Shown one piece after another: positions 40,172-49,651 of a stretch of DNA of 64,000 nt; positions within the stretch are counted from its first letter, which is position 1, and each line of letters opens with the position of its first letter. The position numbers were made by a program, and so were the translations under genes. Source of the DNA: Vibrio sp. S17_S38 (GTDB lineage: Bacteria > Pseudomonadota > Gammaproteobacteria > Enterobacterales > Vibrionaceae); the NCBI RefSeq assembly GCF_014694375.1, contig NZ_JAAUWW010000020.1, forward strand, positions 1 to 64,000. The letters are read 5' to 3'. The notes beneath the pieces are model-generated. The model was not told the origin of the DNA. It did not search any database and was given only the letters and a program-made list of their open reading frames with translations.

Positions 40172-41599
40172 TTACAAATTCTCTTCAGCAAATTCAGCCA
40201 AGCGACTTCGTACTACGCCGTTTAAATGGACGTTGACACTGCCTTCAAAGCTTTTAAATCGTTCAACAATATAGGTTAAACCGGAGGTGACTGGAGTTAA
40301 GTAGGTTGAATCTATTTGCGCCAAGTTACCAGAGCAAACAATCTTGGTTCCTTCACCACAGCGAGTGATGATGGTTTTAATTTGTGAGGCGGTGAGATTT
40401 TGACATTCATCAAGCAGCACAAAGGCATTTTGGATGGAACGACCACGCATAAAGTTAATCGATTTGAATTGAATATTGGCTTTATCACAGATGTATTTTA
40501 GTGATCCCTCCGTATTGTGATCATTTTTATGCAGCGCTTCGAGCGTGTCAGTGATGGCAGCAAGCCAAGGCAACATTTTTTCTTCTTCCGTTCCCGGTAA
40601 GAAACCAATTGCTTCGCCGATATCTGGTGTGTTTCGGGTCACGATGATCTTATCGAACATTTTCTTTTCTATAGTCATTTCCAGTGCGGCTGCCATTGCA
40701 AGTATGGTTTTTCCGCTTCCTGCTGCTCCAGTTAAAATAACTAAATCGATATCCGGATCGAGTAAGGCATTCAGTGCCATGCCTTGATAAATATTTTTAG
40801 ATCGAACATCCCAAGCTTGTCTGTGTAATAAATGTTCTCGACCTAAATCACGAATTTTGGCCGTGGTTGGAGAGAGTTCTTCAACGCGGCCAGCAAAATC
40901 GCTATCCTCATCTATCAGATATTGGTTGATGTAGGTTGGCTCAAGCCCTTCACGATCGACAGTATGAAAGGTTTTACTGCCGATATTTTTACTTTCAACT
41001 TGTTTAAAGTTATCCCAAAAGTTGCCTTTATATTCAGTAAAACCTTTGGTAAGAAATTGCACATCATCAATGAGTTGATCAGTGCGGTAATCTTCAACAT
41101 GCTCAACACCGGCGCCTTTAGCACGCAAGCGCATGTTTATATCTTTGGTGATTAACACGACTTCTCTCGGAGCGCTGCTATTTTGCAGTGAGAGCACACC
41201 ATTTAGAATTCGATTATCACCCGCTTTATCGGCAAAGGCTTTGTCACTATCTTGGATGTCAAAATCGGCCAGAATGGATATAGTTCCGCTGACATGGTTG
41301 CTATCGGTTATCTGCTTTCCAAATGGAATGCCTTTCGATATTTCTTCCGGCGTGGCATCGTGAAAAATTGCCTCCAATGCGCGAATAGCGACTCTGGCAT
41401 CTCGCGCCACGTCTCGCTTACTATCTTTTATTCGATCGAGTTCTTCTAATACTGTCATCGGAATGACGACATCGTGTTCTTGGAATGAATAAATAGCGTG
41501 GGGTTCGTGTAGTAGGATGTTGGTATCAAGGACAAAGAGTTTGCGCGATGATTTATCGTGCTGAGTATCGCAATTTTGCGTCTTTTTGGTTGTGCCCAT
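40172..41599 (-). CDS. PIN domain-PhoH ATPase fusion (PhoH2-like)
   Basis: The product joins an N-terminal PIN ribonuclease-type domain to a C-terminal PhoH ATPase. Start at 41599 has GGAG seven bases upstream and gives 475 residues; a longer start is rejected. The PIN domain shows VLDTNILLH (23-31, Asp25) and a later acidic Asp near 128. The PhoH part has Walker A GAAGSGKT (291-298) and Walker B-like LLDECQNL (395-402). PhoH2 proteins elsewhere are reported as ATP-dependent RNA helicase-RNases. It is a single gene divergent from rapA. Confidence 0.9.
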   Translation of the reverse strand: MGTTKKTQNCDTQHDKSSRKLFVLDTNILLHEPHAIYSFQEHDVVIPMTVLEELDRIKDSKRDVARDARVAIRALEAIFHDATPEEISKGIPFGKQITDSNHVSGTISILADFDIQDSDKAFADKAGDNRILNGVLSLQNSSAPREVVLITKDINMRLRAKGAGVEHVEDYRTDQLIDDVQFLTKGFTEYKGNFWDNFKQVESKNIGSKTFHTVDREGLEPTYINQYLIDEDSDFAGRVEELSPTTAKIRDLGREHLLHRQAWDVRSKNIYQGMALNALLDPDIDLVILTGAAGSGKTILAMAAALEMTIEKKMFDKIIVTRNTPDIGEAIGFLPGTEEEKMLPWLAAITDTLEALHKNDHNTEGSLKYICDKANIQFKSINFMRGRSIQNAFVLLDECQNLTASQIKTIITRCGEGTKIVCSGNLAQIDSTYLTPVTSGLTYIVERFKSFEGSVNVHLNGVVRSRLAEFAEENL

Positions 41600-41918
41600 A
41601 GCATCTCCTTTTTCCACCGAGCGGAAGGCAAGCAATGTACTTTCTTAGTATATGAAAGTTTTTCGCTTTCAACCTTACAATAGCGCTTAAATATTGACAC
41701 TTTTATGTCAGTCCACAAAATTAATGCGATTCAAGGTGATAAAAAAGGCGCTGTGCAGTACTATGTGCGGCTTTTTATCGATGAGCGTTATGCTCGTTTT
41801 TATTTTTCTTGGATCTTTGCTTTTACGAGAAAAACTGCCTATTTCACACTAAAATAATGGTACGTGTTTAGGCGTGTTAATAAGAATTTTTTGATTTGGT
41901 TTAGAGGTAGTCGATTAC
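41600..41918. other. Gene-free divergent region between the phoH-like gene and rapA
   Basis: This stretch of about 320 bases has no gene. It contains an inverted repeat TGACA (41695-41699) / TGTCA (41706-41710) that overlaps a TTGACA hexamer on the plus strand, but no -10 at the right distance. Several weak AT-rich hairpins occur at 41730-41800. Promoters for both flanking genes are expected here. Confidence 0.45.
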
Positions 41919-44840
41919 ATGATATTTGCGTTAGGTCAGCGTTGGATTAGTGATACAGAAAGTGATTTAGGTTTGGGTACTATTGTCGCATTAGATGCGC
42001 GTACCGTGACTGTGATGTATGCCGCTTCTGAAGAAAATAGGCTCTACGCTCGTAGCGATGCGCCGATCACTCGTGTGATTTTTAATGTTGGCGATGTGAT
42101 CGAAAGCCAAGAAGGCTGGAGCTTAAAAGTTGAGACTTTAAAGGTTGATGCTGATGTGTTGACTTATATTGGTACTCGCCAAGATACGCAAGAAACCGAC
42201 GTTGTATTACGTGAAATATTTCTCAATAACCAAATTCGTTTTAATAAACCGCAAGACAAATTATTTGCCGGTCAGATTGATCGTATGGACAATTTTGTGC
42301 TGCGCTATCACGCACTCTCGAATCAATATCAACAACATAAAAGCCCAATGCGTGGTCTTTGTGGTATGCGTGCTGGCCTTATTCCGCATCAACTTTATAT
42401 TGCCCATGAAGTGGGGCGACGTCATGCGCCTCGTGTTTTACTCGCCGATGAAGTGGGGTTAGGTAAAACCATTGAAGCGGGGATGATCATTCACCAACAA
42501 GTGCTGACTGGTCGATCTGAACGCATTCTTATTGTGGTGCCTGAAACATTGCAGCATCAGTGGTTGGTGGAAATGTTGCGTCGTTTTAACCTGCATTTTT
42601 CAGTGTTTGATGAAGAGCGTTGCATTGAATCTGAATCAGAAGGTAATCCATTTGATACTCAACAGTATGTATTGTGCTCATTAGATTTCTTGTGCAAACA
42701 TTCGAAGCGTTATGAGCAAGCTCTAGCGGCTAAATGGGATCTGTTGGTGGTTGATGAAGCGCACCATTTAGAGTGGAGCCGTGAAGCGCCAAGTCGTAAG
42801 TATGAAATGGTTGAAGCGTTAGCCGCAAATATTGCCGGGGTGTTATTGCTTACCGCAACCCCAGAGCAGCTTGGGCATGAAAGCCACTTTGCACGTTTGC
42901 GTTTGCTTGATCCAGATCGCTTCTTTGATTATCCAACGTTTGTAAAAGAAGAGCAGCAATACGCGCCAGTGGCAGAAGCGGTCACCAGTTTAGAATCTGG
43001 GAAATCACTCACCAATGATGAAAAAAATAGCATTACTGAATTATTGTCAGAGCAAGATGCGGAGCCACTCTTTCGTATTTTAGATGGTTGTAGTTCACAA
43101 GCAGAATTTGATATTGAGCAAAAAGTGTTAGCGCGCCAAGAGTTAATTGATAACTTAATGGATCGCCATGGAACTGGGCGTATTTTGTTCCGTAATACCC
43201 GCGCAGCGATTCAAGGTTTTCCAACTCGTAATGTGCATCTACTCGAAATGCCAATGCCAGAGCAATATACGCGAGCGATGCGTGTGGCAAAAATGATGGA
43301 TGGCGATTTACCTGAAACCACTCAAGCTATCAAAAACCTATATCCAGAAGAAATTCTTCAAGACTTAGAAGGCGATAAATCTTCTTGGTGGAACTTCGAT
43401 CCTCGCGTCAGTTGGTTGTTGGATAAAGTGCTAGCGAAACGTTCAGAAAAGATATTAGTGATCGCTTCACGTGCCACAACCGCATTGCAGCTTGAGCAGG
43501 CATTACGTGAACGTGAAGGTATTCGCGCCACGGTATTCCATGAAGGCATGTCGATTTTAGAACGAGATAAAGCGGCGGCTTATTTTGCACAAGAAGAAGG
43601 TGGGGCGCAGGTTCTAATCTGTTCAGAGATTGGCTCGGAGGGGCGTAACTTCCAGTTTGCCAATCAACTTGTGATGTTTGATTTGCCGTTTAATCCCGAT
43701 TTGCTCGAACAGCGTATTGGTCGTTTAGATCGTATTGGGCAAATGCGCGATATTGATGTATTCGTACCGTATCTTACTGATTCTGCACAATCAATTTTGG
43801 CGCATTGGTATCATCATGGGCTTAATGCTTTTGCGGAAACGTGTCCGACAGGTCGTTCGGTTTATGACAAATATTCTGATCAGCTAGTGGCAATGTTAGC
43901 CGCGATTAATATCGATGATTTAAATGAGTTGGTAGAAGATTCAGCTAAGCTAAATAAAACGCTGAAATCCCAGTTAGAGCAAGGTCGAGATCGCTTACTT
44001 GAAATTCACTCCAATGGTGGTGAAAAAGCGCAAAAAATCACTCAAACCATTGCCGCGGGTGATAATGATACCAACTTGGTCACGTTCTCTTTAAGCCTAT
44101 TTGATACAATTGGCTTAAATCAAGATGACAAAGGTGAGAATGCGTTAGTGGTGACACCATCTGAACATATGATGGTGCCAAGCTATCCGGGTCTACCTTA
44201 TGAAGGGGCAACGATTACCTTTGATCGTGATACGGCATTGTCGCGTGAAGATATGCACTTCATCAGCTGGGAACACCCAATGATCCAAGGCGGTATTGAT
44301 TTGCTGCTGAGTGAAGGCGTTGGTACTAATGCGGTGTCTTTACTTAAAAATAAAGCATTGCCTGTTGGTACTTTATTTTTAGAGCTCGTGTATGTTGTGG
44401 ATGCTCAAGCGCCAAAACGCAGTGGAATCAATCAATTCTTACCTAAAACGCCAATCCGTTTATTAATGGATGCGAAAGGCAACGAATTATCAGAGCAAGT
44501 GCCGTTTGATACCTTTAATCGTCAGCTCAGCCCAATTAATCGTCATATGGCGAGTAAAGTGGCGAGTTCAGTGCAAGATCAAATTCATGCCTTGATTGAA
44601 CAAGCTGAGCAAGCGGTATTGCCTCGTTTAGATGAGGTTCGTCATAGCGCTAATATAGAAATGCAGCAAAAACTCAATGGCGAATTAGAACGTTTGCTGG
44701 CATTAAAAGCGGTGAATCCAAATATACGAGATGAAGAAATTGACATTCTTGAGCAACAAATGCAGCAGTTGTCGGGCTATATTGAAAGTGCTCAACTGCA
44801 ACTGGATTCATTGCGTTTGATTGTGGTTGCCCATCAATAG
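41919..44840 (+). CDS. rapA: RNA polymerase-associated ATPase RapA
   Basis: RapA is a Swi2/Snf2-type ATPase that binds RNA polymerase and helps it recycle. The 973 residues (E. coli 968) have two N-terminal Tudor-like domains, Walker A with Lys183 in [12 protein letters not shown] at 279-282, and helicase motifs such as [18 protein letters not shown] and the arginine-finger region [13 protein letters not shown]. rluA follows, as in E. coli. Confidence 0.97.
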   Translation: MIFALGQRWISDTESDLGLGTIVALDARTVTVMYAASEENRLYARSDAPITRVIFNVGDVIESQEGWSLKVETLKVDADVLTYIGTRQDTQETDVVLREIFLNNQIRFNKPQDKLFAGQIDRMDNFVLRYHALSNQYQQHKSPMRGLCGMRAGLIPHQLYIAHEVGRRHAPRVLLADEVGLGKTIEAGMIIHQQVLTGRSERILIVVPETLQHQWLVEMLRRFNLHFSVFDEERCIESESEGNPFDTQQYVLCSLDFLCKHSKRYEQALAAKWDLLVVDEAHHLEWSREAPSRKYEMVEALAANIAGVLLLTATPEQLGHESHFARLRLLDPDRFFDYPTFVKEEQQYAPVAEAVTSLESGKSLTNDEKNSITELLSEQDAEPLFRILDGCSSQAEFDIEQKVLARQELIDNLMDRHGTGRILFRNTRAAIQGFPTRNVHLLEMPMPEQYTRAMRVAKMMDGDLPETTQAIKNLYPEEILQDLEGDKSSWWNFDPRVSWLLDKVLAKRSEKILVIASRATTALQLEQALREREGIRATVFHEGMSILERDKAAAYFAQEEGGAQVLICSEIGSEGRNFQFANQLVMFDLPFNPDLLEQRIGRLDRIGQMRDIDVFVPYLTDSAQSILAHWYHHGLNAFAETCPTGRSVYDKYSDQLVAMLAAINIDDLNELVEDSAKLNKTLKSQLEQGRDRLLEIHSNGGEKAQKITQTIAAGDNDTNLVTFSLSLFDTIGLNQDDKGENALVVTPSEHMMVPSYPGLPYEGATITFDRDTALSREDMHFISWEHPMIQGGIDLLLSEGVGTNAVSLLKNKALPVGTLFLELVYVVDAQAPKRSGINQFLPKTPIRLLMDAKGNELSEQVPFDTFNRQLSPINRHMASKVASSVQDQIHALIEQAEQAVLPRLDEVRHSANIEMQQKLNGELERLLALKAVNPNIRDEEIDILEQQMQQLSGYIESAQLQLDSLRLIVVAHQ

Positions 44841-44935
44841 GCAATTTTAATAGATAGAGACCTTAGTTCTGCCGCCTTGATCTTCATTACTATTGGATTT
44901 TAGGCGTCAGCGCTCATACCTAGAGACGTTTGGTT

Positions 44936-45673
44936 ATGGCTTTACTCGAATACTTTCCTCCTACCGATCCTTGGACTGAAATTGTCTACCAAGATAATCA
45001 TATTTTAGTGGCCAATAAGCCGGCTGGTTTACTGTCTATTCCTGGGCGTTTACCAGAGCACCACGACAGCCTGTGGAGTCGCTTGCGTGAAGATTATCCT
45101 GATATTCAAGTGGTACATCGTTTGGATATGGCGACTTCTGGTTTAATGCTATTTGCGTTGACCAAATCAGCAGAGCGACATATTAAGAAGCAGTTTCAAT
45201 ATCGTTTAACGCATAAAATGTATTACGCCCGTGTGTGGGGATGTGTTGAGCAAGATGAAGGTGAGATTGATTTGCCTTTAATTTGTGATTGGCCAAATAG
45301 ACCACGACAAAAAGTGTGTGCTCAAGATGGCAAACCATCGCTTACTCGTTATCAAGTTGTTGCGAGAGAAGACAAAACCACCATTGTACGCTTACTGCCT
45401 ATTACTGGTCGGTCTCATCAGCTTAGGGTGCATATGATGTCGATTGGCCACCCTATTGTTGGTGATGAATTTTATGCGACTCCTGAGGCATTTGCTTTTT
45501 CTGAACGTTTACAACTGCATTCAGCTGAGTTAGGTTTTTACCATCCGCGAAATTTGAGGTTGTCGACGATTTTTGTTAAGTGTGATTTTTATCCTGATGT
45601 TGAAGCTCAGCTTTTAGAACACTATAACCCGCCCTCTAAATTGCCCGATTATAAAACCTTGCCTTGCCCTTAA
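44936..45673 (+). CDS. rluA: Dual-specificity rRNA/tRNA pseudouridine synthase RluA
   Basis: RluA makes pseudouridine in 23S rRNA (746) and certain tRNAs (32). ATG at 44936 gives 245 residues, somewhat longer than the E. coli enzyme because of the C-terminal tail. The catalytic HRLDMATSG motif has Asp64, and RLLPITGRSHQLRVHM is conserved. It lies 95 bases after rapA. Confidence 0.95.
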   Translation: MALLEYFPPTDPWTEIVYQDNHILVANKPAGLLSIPGRLPEHHDSLWSRLREDYPDIQVVHRLDMATSGLMLFALTKSAERHIKKQFQYRLTHKMYYARVWGCVEQDEGEIDLPLICDWPNRPRQKVCAQDGKPSLTRYQVVAREDKTTIVRLLPITGRSHQLRVHMMSIGHPIVGDEFYATPEAFAFSERLQLHSAELGFYHPRNLRLSTIFVKCDFYPDVEAQLLEHYNPPSKLPDYKTLPCP

Positions 45674-45706
45674 TTGGCAAGGTCAAATATTAGAAAAGGA
45701 TTTCTT

Positions 45707-46693
45707 ATGACGATAATGCCACGCAGCTTGCCAAGTAAACCTACCGTGGTTTTTCTTGATGCCGCCACCATTCCAAACCAGATTAGCATTCCTAATTTAA
45801 CCTTTGAACATCAGTACCAGCAATTTGATTTGACCTCGCCCGATCAAGTGATTGAACGCATTCAAGCGGCCGATATTGTGATCACCAATAAAGTAACACT
45901 GACGGCTGATATTTTAGCTCATGCGCCTAATCTACGTTTAATTGCTGTGGCAGCAACCGGAACCAATAATATTGACTTGGCTTATTGTTGTGATAAGCAA
46001 ATCGCGGTTGCTAATGTACAAGGTTATGGGACTCGTTCTGTGCCTGAGCATGTGATTGCCATGATGTTTGCGCTAAAGCGTAACTTGGTTGGGTACCATC
46101 AAGATATTGCGGCGGGTGTGTGGCAACAACAAAAGCAGTTTTGTTTCTTCTCTCACCCGATCGGTGATGTTGCGGATTCTACATTAGGTATTATCGGCAG
46201 TGGCAGCTTGGGTAAAGCGGTGGCAAAACTGGCCAAAGCCATTGGTATGCGAGTGATATTTTCTGAGCGTAAAGGTGAAATTACATGCCGCACGGGTTAC
46301 GTGCCGTTTGAACAACTATTGGCACAAGCAGATGTAATAACGTTGCATTGTCCATTAAGTGACAGCACCTATAATTTGATTGCAGAATCTGAGTTAAAAT
46401 CCATGAAACCAAGTGCGATCCTTATTAATGCGGGCCGTGGTGGTTTAGTGAATGAAGCCGATTTAATTGCAGCACTAAAAAGTAAATACATTGCTGGCGC
46501 AGGTTGCGATGTCTTTACCCAAGAGCCTGCCGATGATACTAATCCATTAATTGCTAATATGGATTTACCTAATTTGATCTTAACCCCACATGTGGCTTGG
46601 GGCAGTGATTCTTCGATTCAAACCCTGTGTAATATATTGATGGATAATGTTGTGAAATTTCAACAAGGGATTGAGCAAAACAGAGTGGTGTAG
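45707..46693 (+). CDS. D-2-hydroxyacid dehydrogenase
   Basis: An NAD-dependent D-2-hydroxyacid dehydrogenase, closest in style to hydroxypyruvate reductase/glycerate dehydrogenases; the true substrate cannot be fixed here. ATG at 45707 has AAAAGG upstream and gives 328 residues. The dinucleotide fold GIIGSGSLG is at 161-169. The catalytic residues Arg244 (NAGRGGLV), Glu273 (QEPADD) and His295 (TPHVAW) are present. It begins 33 bases after rluA, so the two may be co-transcribed. Confidence 0.93.
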   Translation: MTIMPRSLPSKPTVVFLDAATIPNQISIPNLTFEHQYQQFDLTSPDQVIERIQAADIVITNKVTLTADILAHAPNLRLIAVAATGTNNIDLAYCCDKQIAVANVQGYGTRSVPEHVIAMMFALKRNLVGYHQDIAAGVWQQQKQFCFFSHPIGDVADSTLGIIGSGSLGKAVAKLAKAIGMRVIFSERKGEITCRTGYVPFEQLLAQADVITLHCPLSDSTYNLIAESELKSMKPSAILINAGRGGLVNEADLIAALKSKYIAGAGCDVFTQEPADDTNPLIANMDLPNLILTPHVAWGSDSSIQTLCNILMDNVVKFQQGIEQNRVV

Positions 46694-46732
46694 CCTCTCG
46701 TTTTTTAAAGCATAAGTCGTTCAATATTTCCC

Positions 46733-46761
46733 TTGCCTAAAGTGATTGCCTCTTATACAAT
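46733..46761 (+). promoter_or_regulatory. Promoter of the rpsF operon
   Basis: TTGCCT (46733-46738) and TACAAT (46756-46761) are 17 bases apart. The bases after the -10 (TCGCCGTCC) are GC-rich, as in ribosomal promoters. The predicted transcript begins near 46768. Confidence 0.75.
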
Positions 46762-46773
46762 TCGCCGTCCTGA

Positions 46774-46826
46774 AATCTCGGTCTTTTATATTTTTCGTTC
46801 CTTGTTTCCTCCGGACGGCCGAGCCC
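46774..46826 (+). promoter_or_regulatory. rpsF leader, S6:S18-binding type element
   Basis: CTCGG (46777-46781) pairs with CCGAG (46819-46823), and CCGGACGG lies just before the 3' arm. This matches the published S6:S18 mRNA motif in which a CCG in a bulge beside such a stem is recognised by the S6:S18 complex to repress rpsF. Assigned from position and the shared motif. Confidence 0.6.
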
Positions 46827-46859
46827 ATGTGGAAACTAATAATCCGTAAGGAGCAACCT

Positions 46860-47258
46860 ATGCGTCATTACGAAATCGTATTCATGGTGCACCCTGATCA
46901 AAGCGAGCAAGTTGCTGGCATGATCGAGCGTTACACTGGTTCTATCACTGAAGCGGGCGGTACTATTCACCGTCTAGAAGATTGGGGTCGTCGTCAAATG
47001 GCTTACCCAATCAACAAACTTCACAAAGCTCACTATGTTCTTATGAACGTAGAAGCTGGCCAAGAAGTGATTGACGAGCTAGAAACTGCTTTCCGTTTTA
47101 ACGATGCAGTTTTACGTAACATGATCATGCGCACTAAAGGCGCTGTGACTGAGCAATCAATTATGCTTAAAGTACGTGAAGAGCGTGCTGAACGTGCTCC
47201 ACGTCGTGAAGATCGTGAAGATCGTTCTGAAGCTAAGCCAGAAGCAGACGCTGAGTAA
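46860..47258 (+). CDS. rpsF: 30S ribosomal protein S6
   Basis: S6 binds 16S rRNA with S18 in the platform. ATG at 46860 ([20 protein letters not shown]) has AAGGAG upstream and gives 132 residues; a longer start at 46746 would run through the promoter and leader. The acidic tail rich in Glu and Arg is typical of S6, whose end RimK extends with glutamates in E. coli. It begins the rpsF-priB-rpsR-rplI operon. Confidence 0.97.
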   Translation: MRHYEIVFMVHPDQSEQVAGMIERYTGSITEAGGTIHRLEDWGRRQMAYPINKLHKAHYVLMNVEAGQEVIDELETAFRFNDAVLRNMIMRTKGAVTEQSIMLKVREERAERAPRREDREDRSEAKPEADAE

Positions 47259-47264
47259 TATTTG

Positions 47265-47567
47265 ATGACCAATCGATTGGAGTTAAGCGGCCATGTCGTT
47301 AAAGCTCCAGTTAGAAGCCTAAGTCCTGCCGGCATCGCCCATTGCTTTTTTAGCCTTGAGCATCGTTCGTCAGTGATGGAAGCCGATTTACCAAGGCAAG
47401 TTTATTGTCGTATACAGGTAGTCGTTAGTGGGCAAAGGTCACAAGCATTAACTCAACATTTAGTTCTAGGCAGTAACATTAAGGTAGGCGGTTTTGTCGC
47501 TTATCAGACTGGCCGAAATGGTTTAGGAAAATTAGTGCTACATGCTGACAACATTACTCAAATTTAA
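47265..47567 (+). CDS. priB: Primosomal replication protein N
   Basis: PriB is an OB-fold single-stranded DNA-binding protein of the PriA replication restart system. The product is 100 residues (MTNRLELSGHVVKAPVRSLSPAGIAHC), start ATG at 47265. It lies seven bases after rpsF and before rpsR, the conserved gammaproteobacterial arrangement. Confidence 0.95.
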   Translation: MTNRLELSGHVVKAPVRSLSPAGIAHCFFSLEHRSSVMEADLPRQVYCRIQVVVSGQRSQALTQHLVLGSNIKVGGFVAYQTGRNGLGKLVLHADNITQI

Positions 47568-47583
47568 GATCAGGAGATAGCCC

Positions 47584-47811
47584 ATGGCTCGTTTCTTCCG
47601 TCGTCGTAAATTCTGCCGTTTTACTGCAGAAGGCGTACAAGAGATTGATTACAAAGACGTATCAACTCTTAAAAACTACATCACTGAAGCTGGTAAAATC
47701 GTACCTAGCCGCATCACTGGTACTAGCGCTAAATATCAGCGTCAGCTAGCTCGTGCTATCAAACGTTCTCGTTATTTAGCACTTCTTCCATATACAGATA
47801 AGCATCTGTAA
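47584..47811 (+). CDS. rpsR: 30S ribosomal protein S18
   Basis: S18 forms a complex with S6 on the 30S platform and shares in rpsF leader control. The 75-residue protein starts [17 protein letters not shown] and has the conserved [18 protein letters not shown]. The ribosome binding site is AGGAG. Confidence 0.98.
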   Translation: MARFFRRRKFCRFTAEGVQEIDYKDVSTLKNYITEAGKIVPSRITGTSAKYQRQLARAIKRSRYLALLPYTDKHL

Positions 47812-47847
47812 TTGGTCGCAGTTAAATAATTTAAGAGGACTAAGATA

Positions 47848-48297
47848 ATGCAAGTTATTCTACTTGATAAAATTGGTAACCTAGGCAACCTTGGCGACCA
47901 AGCAAACGTTAAATCTGGCTACGCTCGTAACTTCCTTATCCCACAAGGTAAAGCGGTTATGGCAACTAAAGCTAACGTTGAAGTTTTTGAAACTCGTCGT
48001 GCTGAACTAGAAGCTAAAGTTGCTGAGCAACTAGCTGCTTGTCATGCTCGTGCTGAGCAAATCAATGCACTAGAAGCTGTTGTACTTGCTTCTAAAGCAG
48101 GTGATGAAGGTAAATTGTTCGGTTCTATCGGTACACGCGATATTGCTGATGCAATTACTGCAGCTGGCGTTAAAGTTGCTAAGAGTGAAGTTCGTCTTCC
48201 TGAAGGCGCACTACGTAACATCGGTGAATTCGACATTAGCATTCAACTTCATTCTGAAGTTTTTGCAAATGTTAAATTACAAGTTGTTGCTGAGTAA
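47848..48297 (+). CDS. rplI: 50S ribosomal protein L9
   Basis: L9 is an elongated protein at the base of the L1 stalk. The 149 residues include the N-terminal domain [18 protein letters not shown] and the C-terminal rRNA-binding domain. It ends the operon and is followed by a strong terminator. Confidence 0.98.
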   Translation: MQVILLDKIGNLGNLGDQANVKSGYARNFLIPQGKAVMATKANVEVFETRRAELEAKVAEQLAACHARAEQINALEAVVLASKAGDEGKLFGSIGTRDIADAITAAGVKVAKSEVRLPEGALRNIGEFDISIQLHSEVFANVKLQVVAE

Positions 48298-48313
48298 CTC
48301 TCAATGCAATACA

Positions 48314-48344
48314 AAAAAACCGACTTTTTAAGTCGGTTTTTTTT
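48314..48344 (+). terminator. Terminator after rplI
   Basis: ACCGACTT (48319-48326) pairs with AAGTCGGT (48330-48337), extended by A/T pairs, followed by a run of Ts. A run of As on the other side could let it also serve the convergent DUF481 gene. Confidence 0.9.
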
Positions 48345-48373
48345 CGTCTATCGATTGGGGTATTTAGTTGGTA

Positions 48374-49492
48374 TTATTTAAAAGAAAATAAGAGATTGAC
48401 CGTGATCGTACTATCCGTTTTTTCTAAATGATTTGGAACGCGGCTTAAATGCTGACGAGATTGTGCAATTTTCAAGGCGATAGTTTCGGTAATATTATTA
48501 ATTACGCTGATCTCAGTATCAAAACGAGTATTACTGGAACCTGTTACCACCGTTCCGTCAAAGTTAAATCCAATACGATCAAACGGTTTCCAAAGCGCCG
48601 TTAAATTAGCACGGATAATAGGTTCTTGGACATTCTCTGGAAAAATCGGGTCGTCATCATCAATCTCATCGGTATTTGGTTCTTGATAACGGTAACCAGG
48701 ACCGAGCTCAGCTTCTACTTTTAAAGCATCAGTATTGGTAATTTGGTAACCAAAGCCGGTTGAAACCGTATAATCTTGATAATAAGATTTGTACTTAGAG
48801 TTCATCCCTTTAAAGTTGCCGTAAAGGTAGGTTTTCGGGCTTAACTTATAATCACTTTGCAATTGATAGCTTTGATCTCGTTCGTCTTCTTCGCCATCCT
48901 CATTTTTCATATAAACTTTTATTTCACCAGTATTACGAAGTCGACCTTTGATATACGAAATTGAAACGCGAGCATTTAATGATTTTTTATCTTCATTGCC
49001 TTGCTCTGAGCGATAACCAAATTCCACTTCAGATGTCCAAGGCGACGGTTCTTCTTCCTGAACGCTACCATCGCTACTTTCATTTAATAGTTCAGAAATT
49101 GCCGCATCATCTACGTCAGAATTTGTGTCTTCGTTTTTTTCGATCTCTTCTTCAGCTTTTTGTTCCTCAGCCGTTTTAGGATCGTTGGTATCGGCTTTAT
49201 TTGGTTGTGTTTTATCTTGCTCTGTTGTTTCTGGGACTCCGGCGGGTTCCGGATTTTCAAAGGTAACTTCTTGAGGCTGATCTGGATCACTTGGCGTATC
49301 TTGTTTTGTTGTTTCTACAGTATCATCTTCAAGATTAGGCTTTTCTGAGGCAGCAGTATCCGCACTTTGAGGATCACCAGAAAGCGGAATAGTTTGGGGT
49401 TGACTATCATCCGTTGATATTGTCGCTGATTCAGCACTGTAGCTATTGGCGCTACAGAGTAAAAATAACAGCGGTAATACACGTTTTTGCAC
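48374..49492 (-). CDS. DUF481-type outer-membrane protein with acidic linker
   Basis: The 372-residue product has a signal peptide (about 1-20, ending NSYSA). Residues 21-150 form a low-complexity stretch rich in Asp, Glu, Thr, Pro and Gln. From about 151 the sequence turns into a beta-barrel pattern with alternating aromatic residues (EVEFGYRSEQGN, YQDYTVSTGFGYQIT) that resembles the DUF481 (YdiY) family of outer-membrane proteins. The function is unknown. It is divergent from dnaB across a shared promoter region. The acidic stretch may be a periplasmic or surface spacer, or bind cations. Confidence 0.75.
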   Translation of the reverse strand: MQKRVLPLLFLLCSANSYSAESATISTDDSQPQTIPLSGDPQSADTAASEKPNLEDDTVETTKQDTPSDPDQPQEVTFENPEPAGVPETTEQDKTQPNKADTNDPKTAEEQKAEEEIEKNEDTNSDVDDAAISELLNESSDGSVQEEEPSPWTSEVEFGYRSEQGNEDKKSLNARVSISYIKGRLRNTGEIKVYMKNEDGEEDERDQSYQLQSDYKLSPKTYLYGNFKGMNSKYKSYYQDYTVSTGFGYQITNTDALKVEAELGPGYRYQEPNTDEIDDDDPIFPENVQEPIIRANLTALWKPFDRIGFNFDGTVVTGSSNTRFDTEISVINNITETIALKIAQSRQHLSRVPNHLEKTDSTITVNLLFSFK

Positions 49493-49525
49493 GAATTGGC
49501 TTACCTAAATGAGTAAAAGTTCACA

Positions 49526-49620
49526 ATTATAACGGAGTATAATAATAGTGCAGTCATTAGCGAGTTAATTTTCTATTTTATTCAATAGTGTGCTTACAAA
49601 TCCATACACTCCGTTATAAT
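49526..49620. promoter_or_regulatory. Mirrored divergent promoters of the DUF481 gene and dnaB
   Basis: A 13-bp perfect inverted repeat, with arms ATTATAACGGAGT (49526-49538) and ACTCCGTTATAAT (49608-49620), puts a perfect TATAAT facing outward at each end. The minus-strand copy (49526-49531) lies 34 bases before the DUF481 ATG, the plus-strand copy (49615-49620) 32 bases before the dnaB ATG. -35 elements are weak on both sides. Confidence 0.65.
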
Positions 49621-49651
49621 GGACGGCTATAGTTTTCAATGAAGTGATCCC

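Noticed and set aside
46746..46859. A 38-codon N-terminal extension of rpsF
   Set aside because: The extension runs across the promoter -10 and the S6:S18 leader; the family start is ATG 46860 with AAGGAG before it.
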